From positions 41,329-105,328 of the forward strand of contig NZ_VIRS01000024.1 in NCBI RefSeq assembly GCF_006912135.1: a stretch of 64,000 bases of DNA. The letters are read 5' to 3'. This document shows positions 1 to 14,247 of the stretch, piece after piece. The position numbers were made by a program, and so were the translations under genes. The stretch is from Cryptosporangium phraense. Lineage in GTDB: Bacteria > Actinomycetota > Actinomycetes > Mycobacteriales > Cryptosporangiaceae. The first letter of the stretch is position 1. Each line of letters starts with the position of its first letter. The notes beneath the pieces are model-generated. The model worked only from the letters and a program-made list of their open reading frames with translations, ran no database searches and was not told where the DNA came from.

Positions 1-1080
1 GTCGCCCGCCTCGACCTGCGCGGCCAGCGCGAACGCGGCCGCCACCCGACCGGCCAGGTTCGGGCTGAGCTCGCCGCCCGGCGAGTTGGCCCGGAACACC
101 GGCCGGTCGCGCAGGTAGCGCTTGGAGTCGCCGGTCGCGGTGTCGTCCTCCTGCGGCAGGCGCCAGGTGTCGTGGTCGCCGACGATGTTGTCGACGCCCC
201 CGCTCCCCAGCCCGACCTGCAGGTACAGCGACTGTGTGGTCTCGTCCCACATCTTGTCGAGCCAGGCGACGCCGTGCTCGGCCTCGTCGGACAGGCCCTC
301 GATGGCCTTTCCGTTGCCGATGCTCGCGTCACCACCGCGCTGCGCGAGCAGCATCAGGCTGACCGCGTACGCGGTCGTGTGGGTGAACTTGAGGTAGTCC
401 CCGGCGTCGAACCACCCACCGGAGACGTCGAGGTCCGACGGACCGTCGGAGGATTCGGTCAATCCGGACGCGAGGTCGTCGCCGTCGGAGAAGTCGGGAG
501 CGGCGTAGACGGTCGCGTGCGCGTCGTTGAGGTGCGACGGCTCCCGCGGGATCGGTTCGGAGATCACGTCGGACCCGTCGCGCTGGAGCCCGAAGAACTT
601 GACCGTGTCGGCCGCGACCTCGCCGAACAGCTCCTTGCTCGCGCCCACCAGGAACACCGGCGAGACGGCGGTCGCGCCGCCGGTCACCCGGATCCGGTAG
701 GCCCCCGCGGTCCGTAATCCCGAGATGTCGATCGGGTAGCTGGCCGGGTAGCGGTCGCTCCAACTTCCGCGGTCGGCCCCGACGGAGCCCTTCAGCGCGA
801 TCGAGCCGTCCTGCCGCTCGACCGTGAACGCGGCCCGGTCGGCCTTGCGCGGAGAGAGCAGGACCGCGACCTTCGTCTCGCCGGTGCCGTAGCCGACCTG
901 GTCGACGCGGACGACCGCGTCGGTCGGCCCGACGGGCGTCCAGGTTCCCGAGGGGGCGTTCCGCTCGGACTTGTCGTCGCCCTTGTCACCGGTACAGCCC
1001 GCGAGGAGTGCCAGCGCGGTGATCGTTGCGATGACCGTGGTCAGGAGCCGGGGGAGGGCCGCGGGGCGGCGGTAGCGCAC
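1..1080 (-). CDS. Glycoside hydrolase family 9 lipoprotein (endoglucanase-type), C-terminus cut by window edge
   Basis: The minus strand is open from a GTG at 1080 to the window edge (360 codons). Residues 1-29 form a lipoprotein signal: basic start, hydrophobic stretch, then lipobox LAGC with Cys29 as the lipidated residue. Residues 57-145 look like the Ig-like domain that precedes many GH9 catalytic domains (RVDQVGYGTGE). From about residue 150 the catalytic domain begins; GGWFDAGDYLKF is the GH9 signature, and Asp225/Asp228 of DAGD are the conserved base region of the family. The proton-donor Glu lies C-terminal, outside the window. An extracellular, membrane-tethered enzyme acting on beta-1,4-glucans is expected; substrate is inferred from the family only. 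It is transcribed divergently from efp. Confidence 0.85.
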   Translation of the reverse strand, partial: MRYRRPAALPRLLTTVIATITALALLAGCTGDKGDDKSERNAPSGTWTPVGPTDAVVRVDQVGYGTGETKVAVLLSPRKADRAAFTVERQDGSIALKGSVGADRGSWSDRYPASYPIDISGLRTAGAYRIRVTGGATAVSPVFLVGASKELFGEVAADTVKFFGLQRDGSDVISEPIPREPSHLNDAHATVYAAPDFSDGDDLASGLTESSDGPSDLDVSGGWFDAGDYLKFTHTTAYAVSLMLLAQRGGDASIGNGKAIEGLSDEAEHGVAWLDKMWDETTQSLYLQVGLGSGGVDNIVGDHDTWRLPQEDDTATGDSKRYLRDRPVFRANSPGGELSPNLAGRVAAAFALAAQVEAGD

Positions 1081-1287
1081 GAGATCCCTTCCTGTTGTTT
1101 CCGCCGACCACGGTGCGACGGACATGTGGACGAGTGGGCCGGCTAGCCCTACGGGTAGTATCGGGGGACCTGCCAAGCGGGTGGTATCCCGCCGCCCAGC
1201 CTCTCAGGAGATCCCTACGACTTGCGCACCGGCCTCACGTGCACCACGCGCACCGGGCCGGCCGACCAGGAGACGAAGAGCTTCCGC
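1081..1287. promoter_or_regulatory. Divergent intergenic region between the GH9 gene and efp
   Basis: Must hold promoters for both genes. A -10-like TAGTAT lies at 1156-1161 on the plus strand, without a convincing -35 at 17 bases. Minus-strand AACAGGAAGG just before the GTG at 1080 is the GH9 ribosome site. Confidence 0.3.
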
Positions 1288-1851
1288 ATGGCCACCACGA
1301 ACGACCTGAAGAACGGCATCACGCTGAACCTGGACGGTCAGCTCTGGAACGTCGTCGAGTTCCAGCACGTCAAGCCCGGCAAGGGCGGCGCGTTCGTGCG
1401 GACGACGCTGAAGAACGTCCTGACCGGCAAGGTCGTCGACAAGACGTTCAACGCCGGCGTGAAGGTCGAGACCGCCAACGTCGACAAGCGGGCGATGTCG
1501 TACCTGTACAAGGACGCGGGCGACTTCGTGTTCATGGACTCGGAGACCTACGACCAGATCACGGTCCCGGCCGCGACGGTGGCCGGCAACGCCGACTACC
1601 TGCTCGAGAACGCCGAGGTCACGATCGCGCTCCACGACGGCACGCCGCTCTACGTCGAGCTGCCCGCCTCGGTCGAGCTCGTCGTCCAGCACACCGACCC
1701 GGGCCTCCAGGGCGACCGCTCCACCGGCGGCACCAAGCCGGCCGAGCTCGAGACCGGCGCGACGATCCAGGTCCCGCTGTTCGTCAACACCGGCGACAAG
1801 CTGAAGGTCGACACCCGCGACGGGCGGTACATCGGCCGGGTCACGGGGTGA
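1288..1851 (+). CDS. efp: Elongation factor P
   Basis: 187 residues, full family length. EF-P binds the ribosome between the P and E sites and helps form peptide bonds at proline stretches, cytoplasmic. The three-domain pattern is clear: N-terminal KOW-like domain (residues 1-65, with [15 protein letters not shown]) and two OB domains, ending in [14 protein letters not shown]. The modifiable position in the PGKGG loop is a Lys, as in unmodified or lysine-modified actinobacterial EF-P. The ATG at 1288 ([10 protein letters not shown]) fits homologues; GAAGAG at 1275-1280 is the likely ribosome site. EF-P should matter here because several proteins in the window are very proline rich. Overlaps nusB by four bases. 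Confidence 0.97.
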   Translation: MATTNDLKNGITLNLDGQLWNVVEFQHVKPGKGGAFVRTTLKNVLTGKVVDKTFNAGVKVETANVDKRAMSYLYKDAGDFVFMDSETYDQITVPAATVAGNADYLLENAEVTIALHDGTPLYVELPASVELVVQHTDPGLQGDRSTGGTKPAELETGATIQVPLFVNTGDKLKVDTRDGRYIGRVTG

Positions 1852-2285
1852 GCAGTCCCCGTCCCAACGATCCCGATCGCCGTTCGGCGCGCCGCAAGGC
1901 GCGGAAACGCGCCCTCGACATCCTGTTCGAGGCCGACGTCCGCGGCACCGAGCCGCTGGCGACCGCCCGCGACCGCCTCGCGCAGTCCGACCCCCCGGTG
2001 CCCGACTACGCGATCACGCTGGTCGAGGGCGTCACCGAGAAGCGTCCGCGCCTGGACGAGCTGATCTCGACGTATGCCGAGGGTTGGACCCTGGACCGCA
2101 TGCCCGCGGTCGACCGGAACCTGCTCCGGTTGGGGGTGTACGAGCTGCTGTTCCGGGATGACATTCCGGATGCGGTCGCGATCGACGAGGCGGTGGATCT
2201 GGCTCGGGAGCTCTCTACGGATGAGTCGCCGCGGTTCGTGAACGGTCTGCTGGGGCGTCTGCAGTTGGTGAAGGCTGAGCTCTAG
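1848..2285 (+). CDS. nusB: Transcription antitermination factor NusB
   Basis: 145 residues, full length. NusB pairs with NusE (ribosomal protein S10) on boxA RNA in antitermination of rRNA operons. Conserved NusB features: basic start [22 protein letters not shown], central [19 protein letters not shown], and C-terminal [26 protein letters not shown]. The GTG start at 1848 overlaps the efp stop as GTGA, so translation is coupled. efp-nusB next to bldD and the pyr operon is the order known from Streptomyces. Confidence 0.96.
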   Translation: MSSPRPNDPDRRSARRKARKRALDILFEADVRGTEPLATARDRLAQSDPPVPDYAITLVEGVTEKRPRLDELISTYAEGWTLDRMPAVDRNLLRLGVYELLFRDDIPDAVAIDEAVDLARELSTDESPRFVNGLLGRLQLVKAEL

Positions 2286-2296
2286 GGGTTTGTGGT

Positions 2297-2343
2297 TTAC
2301 GCCTGCCGGGCGCGCGCCGGTCGCTTCCGCGACTGGCGCGCGT
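2297..2343 (+). terminator. Terminator-like palindrome after nusB; copy 1 of a repeated element
   Basis: Starts 11 bases after the nusB stop. Stem 2313-2325 pairs with 2330-2342 around loop TTCC (13 pairs, one G-U); no U tract follows. Preceded by TTTACGCCTGC at 2297-2307. The same leader word and a nearly identical palindrome occur after tyrS at 63160-63207. Confidence 0.7.
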
Positions 2344-2439
2344 TGCTGTTGCGGGGGTGACGTCCCGCCGGTTCGTGCGTGGTCGCTGACCCACCCTCCG
2401 GTTGCTGGGGGTGTGCATGGCTCAGGGGTTCACGCGCCC

Positions 2440-3075
2440 GATCGCGCCGATACGCACCGCGTCGAGCCGGGTCGCGCTGGGTCGGGTCGGGTCGGGTAGC
2501 GCCACGCTGGGTCGGATCGCGCCGCGCCGCGTCGGATCGCGCCGCGCCGCGTCGGATCGCGTCGCGCCGTGTCGGGCCGGGTCGCGTCGGGCCGGGGTCG
2601 TTTCGCGCATCGGGCCAGGTCGTTTCGCGCGTCGGATCGGGTCGTTTCGCGCGCAGGGTCGCGCCTCTCCGCGCCGGGTCGCCGCGCAGCGCCGCGCCGG
2701 ATCGGGCCGGGTCGGGCCGTGTCGGGTCGAGTCGCGTCGGTCGCGCCGCGCCGCGCCGCGCCGCGTCGGGTCGCGTCGGGTCGCGTCGCTTCGCGCCGGG
2801 TCGCGTATCGCCGCTCCGCGCTGGGTCGCGTCGCGCCGGGTCGCGTAGCGCCGCTCCGCGCCGGGCCGGGCCGGGTCGGGTCGGGTCGCTCCGCGCCGGG
2901 TCGGGCCGCTTCGCGCCGGGTCGCGCCGGGTCGGGTCGGGTCGGGTCGCTCCGCGCCGGGTCGGGCCGCTTCGCGCCGGGCCGCTTCGCGCCGGGCCGCT
3001 TCGCGCCGGGCCGCTTCGCGCCGGGCCGCGCCGGGTCGGGTCGGGTCGGGTCGCGCTGGGGTCGAGTGCGCTGCC
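2440..3075. repeat. Degenerate GGGTC/GCGCC low-complexity array
   Basis: About 635 bases built from irregular mixtures of short words such as GGGTC, GCGCC, TTCGC and GTCGC (for example repeated GCCGGGTCGGGTCGG). The better-ordered part is 2860-3050, where TTCGCGCCGGGCCGC recurs in tandem. Units are imperfect, unlike a clean minisatellite. Lies downstream of nusB. Confidence 0.8.
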
Positions 3076-3611
3076 GCGATAGGTCCTCCGCCTCGCTGCG
3101 CGCGGTCACCCACCCACCTCCTGCCCTCATGCGGCAGCAACCAGGAACGAACGAGAGGCCCCCGCGCGGACCAGCCATGCGTTGACCGACGCACCTCCGC
3201 AGGCCCGCTCCGGATCACGTCGGCTCGCCCGCCCGCCCGGCAGATCGTGCAGCCAGGGCCGTACCGCGGTCCGCCCGGAACAACGAACCCGCAGCCAGTT
3301 CCGCGGGCGTCTGCCGCTCGAGTCGGGCGTCGTCACGAGTACGTCGCCCACGCCGAAGCGCCCAGCGCGGGTGAGGAGTCCGACCTGCTGCCGGTACAGG
3401 CCACCGACATCGGTCGCGATGACGAGCGCTGCCGTCCGCGCCGCAGCGCGCTCCGGTCGACCTGGAGAGTGCGCGCCGGCTCAGGGCGGAGCCACTGATC
3501 CGAAGTCTCACGGCGCCCGCCAACTGCAATAACAAGCCCAGAGAGTGGAGACCGAGGGGTCAACGGTCGGCGGCCACTGACCAACCGCGAGGCGCTTAGC
3601 GGCAGGTCACC

Positions 3612-3812
3612 CACGATACGGCGGCCGGCGATACGGCGGCCCGCGGTGCGGCGGTGCGGCGATCAGAGGTGGCGATCAGAGGTGCGGCGGCCCGCGGTGC
3701 GGCGGTGCGGCGATCAGAGGTGCAGCGGCCCGCGGTGCGGCGGTTCGGCGGCCCGCGGTGCGGCGGTGCGGCGGCCTGCGGTGCGGCGGCCTGCGGTGCG
3801 GCGAACGGCGAG
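3612..3812. repeat. GCGGTGCGGC-type tandem array
   Basis: Tandem copies of GCGGCCCGCGGTGCGGC alternating with GGCGATCAGAGGT. The motif GATCAGAGGT appears at least three times. Different unit from the arrays on either side. Confidence 0.75.
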
Positions 3813-4065
3813 CGGTACGCGTGGTGGCGGCTCGCGATGTGGTGGTCCATGGCCGTAGTGACCATCGATGCGAGTGGTCTCGGCGATCTATGTGCGTCGT
3901 CAGCGGTTCGGCCCTGCCCAGCGAGGGCTCACGCATCACGCACTCAGCCCGGCTCATTCCCGCCACTCCGGCCGGCACCGGCGCGCCCCCCTCTGCTCAC
4001 ACACGCAGATTCACGACGTATCGGGGTTCTCCGGCCTCCGGAAGGCCCGGAAACTCGTCAATCTG

Positions 4066-4216
4066 CGCGCCCGCGTGCCCGCGTGCCTGCGAGCCTGCGT
4101 GCCTGCGAGCCCGCGTGCCCGCGTGCCTGCGCGTCCGCGTGCCCGCGTGCCCGCGTGCCCGCGTGCCCGCGTGCCCGCGTGCCCGCGTGCCCGCGTGCCC
4201 GCGCTCCCGCGCGCCC
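4066..4216. repeat. 8-bp CCCGCGTG tandem array
   Basis: Runs of the octamer CCCGCGTG with T/C and A/T variants (for example CCTGCGAG) in the first half and near-perfect copies in the second half (about 4138-4200). Ends about 40 bases before the bldD terminator. Confidence 0.85.
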
Positions 4217-4252
4217 GCGCGGACAGACATCCCCCGCGGCCCGGGAAACGAC

Positions 4253-4285
4253 GAAGCCCCCCGCGTGACGTGCGCGAGGGGCTTC
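4253..4285 (-). terminator. bldD terminator
   Basis: On the minus strand GAAGCCCCTCGC (4285-4274) pairs with GCGGGGGGCTTC (4264-4253) across a nine-base loop, followed by GTCGTTT. It sits 40 bases past the bldD stop. Confidence 0.7.
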
Positions 4286-4325
4286 ATCACGTTCCAGCCG
4301 ACACCCCCGGCTGGAACCCGGGGCA

Positions 4326-4802
4326 CTACGGGCGAATCGGCGTCGCGACCAGCACGTTCCACTCGGTGAGCTTCTCGATCAGGCCGGCCGGGGACAGGTC
4401 GAACACGATCGCGAGCGTGCGCAGGTCGTCGGCGCGGATCGAGAGCACCCGGCCGTTGTAGTCGCCGCGCTGCTGCTGGATGCTCCGGGCGAACCGCTGC
4501 ACGGCACCGAGCTCGTCACCGGGCAGCTGCTCGAGACGCTCGAGGTCGATGACGACCTTGCTCGCGCCCTCGTGACGGCCGGGGCCGTCGCCGGGGAGGA
4601 GCTCCGCGATCGGGACCCGGTAGAACTCGGCGAGCTCGTTCAGGCGGGCGACGGTGACGGCCCGGTCGCCGCGCTCGTACGAACCGACCACGACCGCCTT
4701 CCAGCGGCCACCGGACTTCTCCTCCACCCCCTGTAGCGAGAGACCCTGCTGCTGCCGGATGGCTCGCAGCCGGGCACCGAGGGCCTTGGCGTAATCGGAC
4801 AT
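4326..4802 (-). CDS. bldD: Developmental master regulator BldD, c-di-GMP responsive
   Basis: 158 residues, close to Streptomyces BldD (about 167). BldD represses sporulation and development genes when dimerised by tetrameric cyclic di-GMP. Residues 5-70 form an XRE-type helix-turn-helix (ALGARLRAIRQQQGLSLQGVEEKSGGRWKAVVVGSYERGDR shows the core, positions 7-47). The C-terminal domain carries the c-di-GMP signature RGD-X8-RxxD intact: RGD at 112-114, then R123-A-D-D126. So binding of the second messenger should be preserved. ATG at 4802, with GAGAACG upstream on the minus strand. Lies next to nusB and pyrR as in Streptomyces. A candidate self-operator is at 4891-4909. Confidence 0.96.
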   Translation of the reverse strand: MSDYAKALGARLRAIRQQQGLSLQGVEEKSGGRWKAVVVGSYERGDRAVTVARLNELAEFYRVPIAELLPGDGPGRHEGASKVVIDLERLEQLPGDELGAVQRFARSIQQQRGDYNGRVLSIRADDLRTLAIVFDLSPAGLIEKLTEWNVLVATPIRP

Positions 4803-4890
4803 TCGTTCTCCGAGGGGTATTGCGCATGCCCGGGGAAAGCATGCGGGCGGACGGGCAGCGACAGCCGAGCCACGTCTCCGCGCCCGGTCG

Positions 4891-4909
4891 CTACGGAGAG
4901 TGACCGTAG
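4891..4909 (-). promoter_or_regulatory. Candidate BldD operator upstream of bldD
   Basis: CTACGG (4891-4896) and CCGTAG (4904-4909) are inverted repeats seven bases apart. On the minus strand GTCACTCTCCGTAG resembles the published BldD palindrome (TnACnC, A/T, GnGTnA), missing two fixed bases. About 90 bases upstream of the ATG, consistent with known BldD autoregulation; the match itself is inference. Confidence 0.4.
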
Positions 4910-5226
4910 AGCCGAAAGGGCAATCCGGTCAAGAGGAATGACGAAACCGTAGCCGCCCGGCGTTGTGACGTTGAACGCCTCGGTCGATTCCACGCGGTAA
5001 GCACCTTTGCCCGATGTCGCTGCAGGGTGTGACCGTCACAGTTCATCATCCTGTCGTCACACGGTTCACATCGGTACCGGAAGTCGGGCCCTGGTCGGTA
5101 CGAAACGGCACAGATTCTCGCTCCCGCACAACCCGCTCAGTCTCGTAACAGCTGTTGTGACCTGCGTCGCCTGTGATTCACGAGACGAGAACGGTGAGCC
5201 GTCGCAGACCGTCAGAGCGCTGATAG

Positions 5227-6760
<1,534 letters not shown>

Positions 6761-6764
<4 letters not shown>

Positions 6765-8074
6765 GCAATTACCTGATCCGCGGCGCGACGTTCCCCGACG
6801 GCACCGCAAAGGACCTGGCGGTCGAGAACGGCCTGATCGTCGAGAAAACCGAAAACGCAGAGGTCATCGACGCTGAAGGCCTGCGACTCCTCCCCGGCCT
6901 CGTCGACCTGCACACCCACCTGCGTCAGCCCGGCCGGGAGGACGCCGAGACGATCGAGACCGGCAGCCGCGCGGCCGCGCTCGGCGGCTACACCGCGGTC
7001 TGCGCGATGGCCAACACCGACCCGGTCGCCGACGCGGCCGGGATCGTCGAGCAGGTCTGGCGGCTGGGCCGCGAGGTCGGCCTGGTCGACGTCCAGCCGA
7101 TCGGCGCCGTCACCCTGGGCCTGAACGGCGAGCGGCTGGCCGAGCTGGGCGCGATGGCCGAGTCGGCCGCCCGGGTCCGGGTGTTCTCCGACGACGGCCA
7201 CTGCGTGCACGACGCCGCGGTGATGCGCCGGGCGCTGGAGTACGTCAAGGCGTTCGACGGGGTCATCGCCCAGCACGCCGAGGATCCCAAGCTCACGGTC
7301 GGCGCGCAGATGAACGAGGGCGAGCAGTCCGCCCAGCTCGGGCTGGCCGGTTGGCCCGCGGTCGCCGAGGAGGCGATCATCGCCCGGGACGCGCTGCTCG
7401 CCGCCCACGTCGGGTCGCGGCTGCACGTCTGCCACGTCTCGACCGCGGGCTCGGTCGAGGTGCTGCGCTGGGCCAAGGGCCGCGGGATCCGGGTGACCGC
7501 CGAGGTCACCCCGCACCACCTGCTGCTCACCGACGAGCTGGCCGCGACCTACGACCCGGTCTACAAGGTCAACCCGCCGCTGCGCACGGCCGAGGACGTC
7601 ACCGCGCTGCGCGAGGCCCTGGCCGACGGCACGATCGACGCGGTCGCCACCGACCACGCCCCGCACGCCCGCGAAGACAAGGAATGCGAGTGGGCGGCGG
7701 CCCGGCCCGGCATGCTCGGGCTGGAGACCGCGCTCCCGATCGTGATCCGGACGATGGTCGAGACCGGGCTGCTCGATTGGCAGGGCGTCGCCGACCGGAT
7801 GAGCCACGCCCCGGCCCGCATCGCCGGCCTCACCGGCCTCACCGGCAACGGCCGGGCAACGAGCGGGGCCGGCGCCCACGGCCGCCCGCTCGCCGTCGGC
7901 GAGCCGGCCAACCTGACGCTCGTCGACCCGTCCGCGCGCTGGACGGTCACCCCGGACGGCCTGGCCAGCATCAGCCGCAACACCCCGTACGCCGGGCTCG
8001 AACTGCCGGGCACGATCGTGGCCACGTTCCTGCGCGGGCGTCCGACGGTCCTCGACGGCAAGGCCCAGGCATGA
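6761..8074 (+). CDS. pyrC: Dihydroorotase, class I
   Basis: 437 residues. Zinc enzyme that cyclises carbamoyl aspartate to dihydroorotate. Metal motifs: HTH in [14 protein letters not shown] (about residues 46-59), a His in HVCHVST, and the catalytic ATDHAPH near residue 303. The class I length and the [11 protein letters not shown] sequence indicate a catalytically active enzyme rather than the inactive PyrC' type. Four-base overlaps with both neighbours. Confidence 0.97.
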
Positions 8075-8601
8075 TCGCGGCCGCCTACGAGCGCGGGCCC
8101 GACCACTGGACCGCCCGGATCCTGTTCACCGCGGCCGTGCTGGTGGTCTTCGGCCTGATCGTGCTGGCCGCCCGCCGGGCCTGGAAGCGACGGGTCGCGG
8201 CCCACGCCGACCTGCTGCCGCTCCCGACCGGCACGGTCACCGATGGCATCCCAGAAAGCAGCGGTCTCTACGTCGGCACCACCCAGGCCGGCGAGTGGCA
8301 GGCCCGCGTCTACGCCGGTGACCTGGCCAACCGCGCCGCCGCCACCCTGCACACCGGCCCCGAAGGCGTGCTGATCGAACGCGACGGCGCCGAACCGATC
8401 TTCATCCCGGCCGAATCGATCACCGGAGCCCGCCTCGACGCCGGCCTGGCCAACAAGGTCGTCGGCGGCGCCGGTCTGCTGGTCGTCACCTGGGAGCAGA
8501 ACGGCTACGCGCTCGACACCGGCTTCCGCGCCGACCACCGCCTCGACAACGCCACCCACCTGCGTGAGATCGAGAAAGTCCTCCTGGAGAACGCCTCATG
8601 A
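8071..8601 (+). CDS. Membrane-anchored PH-like domain protein of the pyr operon
   Basis: 176 residues. One transmembrane helix at about 17-37 ([20 protein letters not shown]), then a basic stretch ([11 protein letters not shown]), then a beta-rich domain of about 130 residues with [21 protein letters not shown] and the PH-like strand pattern. Actinobacteria conserve a protein of this type between pyrC and carA; its role is unknown. Translational overlap on both sides (ATGA with pyrC and carA) makes it an obligate member of the pyrimidine transcript. It may tether or regulate the pathway at the membrane, but that is speculation. Confidence 0.85.
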   Translation: MIAAAYERGPDHWTARILFTAAVLVVFGLIVLAARRAWKRRVAAHADLLPLPTGTVTDGIPESSGLYVGTTQAGEWQARVYAGDLANRAAATLHTGPEGVLIERDGAEPIFIPAESITGARLDAGLANKVVGGAGLLVVTWEQNGYALDTGFRADHRLDNATHLREIEKVLLENAS

Positions 8602-9706
8602 AGACCCCTGCCCTACTGGTTCTGGAAGACGGCCGCACGTTCCGGGGCGAGGCCTTCGGCGCGATCGGCGAGACGTTCGGCGAAGCCGTCTTCACCACCG
8701 GCATGACCGGCTACCAGGAGACTCTCACCGACCCCTCGTACCACCGGCAGATCGTCACGATGACCGCGCCGCACATCGGCAACACCGGCGTGAACGGCGA
8801 GGACGACGAGTCGGCGAAAATCTGGGTCGCCGGCTACGTCGTCCGCGACCCGGCCCGGATCTCGTCCAACTGGCGCGCGACCGGCTCGCTCGACGACCGG
8901 CTGAAGGCCGAAGGCGTCGTCGGGATCGCCGGCGTCGACACCCGGGCCCTCACCCGGCACCTGCGCGAGCGGGGCGCGATGCGCGCCGCGGTCTCCAGCA
9001 CCGGGGAAGACGCCGCGGACGTGCTGGCCAAAGTACGAACCAGCCCGAGCATGACCGGAGCCGACCTCGTCGGCGACGTCACCACCCCCGAGCCGTACGT
9101 GGTGAACGCCGAGGGCCCGACCCGGTTCAAGATCGCCGCGGTCGACCTCGGCATCAAGCGCAACACCCCGCGCCGGATGGCCGCCCGGGGCATCGAGGTG
9201 CACGTCCTCCCGGCCACGACGCCACCCGAGGAGCTGCTGAAACGGCAGCTCGACGGGGTCTTCTTCTCCAACGGCCCGGGCGACCCGGCCACCGCCGACG
9301 GCCCGGTGGCCCTGGCCCGGGCCGCGCTGGGGGCCCAGCTGCCCACGTTCGGCATCTGCTTCGGCAACCAGGTCCTCGGCCGTGCGCTCGGCTTCGGCAC
9401 CTACAAGCTGGTCTACGGTCACCGCGGAATCAACCAGCCGGTCATCGACAAAAACACCGGCAAGGTCGAGATCACCGCCCACAACCACGGCTTCGCGGTC
9501 GACGCGCCCCGAGGGAAAGCCGCCGACACCGAATTCGGCCGCGCCGAGGTCAGCCACGTCTGCCTCAACGACGACGTGGTGGAGGGCCTGACCTGCCTCG
9601 ACACCCCGGCGTTCAGCGTCCAGTACCACCCGGAAGCCGCGGCCGGCCCGCACGACGCGGACTACCTGTTCGACCGCTTCGTCGACCTCATGAAGGGCAA
9701 GAACTG

Positions 9707-9707
<1 letters not shown>
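8598..9707 (+). CDS. carA: Carbamoyl-phosphate synthase small subunit (glutaminase)
   Basis: 369 residues. Releases ammonia from glutamine for CarB. N-terminal CPSase small-chain domain (residues 5-135, with [15 protein letters not shown]), then class I glutamine amidotransferase domain. The nucleophile is Cys254 in FGICFGNQ, with His344 and Glu346 in QYHPE completing the triad. Carbamoyl phosphate feeds both pyrimidines (pyrB here) and arginine (argF at 58455), so the window holds both consumers. Start ATG overlaps the PH protein stop; the stop overlaps carB in TGATG. Confidence 0.97.
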
Positions 9708-13023
<3,316 letters not shown>

Positions 13024-13027
<4 letters not shown>

Positions 13028-14247
13028 GCGCCTACGGGGTCCTGCGAGACCGGGCGCTCTTCCGTCTCGGCGGTGGCGACGCCGAGACGGCGCACGAGCG
13101 GACACTGGACGCGCTGGCGCGGTTCGGCCGTTTCCCGATGGCCGTGGCCGCTTCCCGCCGCTGGGCCCTGGGCGACGCGCCGGGCCTGGCCCGGACGCTG
13201 TTCGGGGTGCCGTTCCCGGGGCCGGTCGGGCTGGCCGCGGGCATGGACAAGAACGGGGTCGCGCTGCCGGCCTGGGCCGGGCTCGGGTTCGGGTTCGTCG
13301 AGGTCGGCACCGTGACCGCGCACGGGCAGCCGGGCAACCCGCGGCCCCGGCTGTTCCGGTTGCCCGAGAGCGAGGCGATCGTCAACCGGATGGGGTTCAA
13401 CAACCGGGGCGCGGCCGCGCTGGCCGCCCGGCTGGCCGACCTGTCGGTGGGTGGCCGCCCGCCGCTGCCGGTCCCGGTCGGGGTGAGCCTGGGCAAGTCC
13501 AAGGTCACCCCGCTGGACGCGGCCGTCGAGGACTACCTGCGGTCGCTGCGCGCCGTCCACCGCTACGCCGACTACGTGGCGGTGAACGTGAGCTCGCCGA
13601 ACACGCCGGGCCTGCGGGCGCTGCAGGACCGGTCGGCGCTCGATTCGCTGGTGGGCGCACTGGCCGCGGAAGCCGCCGCGCTCCGGGACACCCCTGGGCC
13701 GCGTCGTCCGGCCGGGCGCGCGGTGCCGCTCGTCGTCAAGATCGCGCCGGACCTGACCGACGCGGCCGTCGGCGAGGTGCTCGAGGTCTGTGCGGCGCAC
13801 GGCGTCGCCGGCGTCATCGTGTCCAACACGACGCTCGGCCGCGCCGGGGTCACCACGACGGAGGCGGGCGGGCTCTCCGGCGCTCCGCTGGCCGCGCGGG
13901 CCCGGGACCTGGTCCGGTTCGTGGTGCAGGAGACCGCCGGGCGGCTGCCGGTGATCGGCGTCGGCGGCATCCTGACGCCCGCCGACGCGACCGCGATGTT
14001 CGACCGCGGGGCGGCGCTGATCCAGCTCTACACCGGGCTCGTCTACCGCGGGCCCGGGCTGGTCCGGGCGATCAACAAATCCGTCACTCAGCGTGGCGTC
14101 GGGCGCCTCAGCTCCGCCGAGGCCATTTCCGACCCTCTGAGAGCCCCGCAGAGCGCTCCGCAGGGGGCGTTGGAGGGTCGAGTCACCACAGGCGGTCCGG
14201 CGACGCTCAGCGGGCCTGTAGCAGGGGAGGGTCCGAGTGAGCGTTAA
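13024..14247 (+). CDS. pyrD: Dihydroorotate dehydrogenase, quinone-dependent (class 2)
   Basis: 407 residues from GTG 13024, overlapping carB. Oxidises dihydroorotate to orotate with FMN, passing electrons to quinones at the membrane. Class 2 features: N-terminal helices (residues 1-40), [33 protein letters not shown] with the catalytic Ser region, and FMN-binding GVGGI near residue 318. After INKSVTQ the family normally ends; here about 50 further residues, rich in Ser, Pro and Gly, run into the start of pyrF. This tail has no recognisable domain and may be a frame extended into former spacer DNA. Confidence 0.95.

Larger units (their letters stand above)
2286..4325. other. About 2 kb intergenic region without a credible gene
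   Basis: All long open frames here are side effects of GC-rich repetition: they overlap in several frames on both strands and encode only Arg/Ala/Gly/Pro strings. It contains the nusB terminator, three low-complexity arrays (2440-3075, 3612-3812, 4066-4216) and the bldD terminator (4253-4285). The unique parts (3080-3600, 3815-4060) show no recognisable RNA gene, domain or insertion sequence. Confidence 0.75.

Noticed and set aside
2297..3218. Several overlapping open frames of 145-310 codons in the region after nusB
   Set aside because: They exist in four or more frames at once, encode only Arg/Ala/Gly/Pro/Ser strings from the repeat array, and lack ribosome sites or domains.
3596..4461. 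Open frames of 90-200 codons across the 3.6-4.4 kb arrays
   Set aside because: Frame-shadow products of 8-bp and GC-rich repeats; no conserved sequence and they overlap bldD or its terminator.
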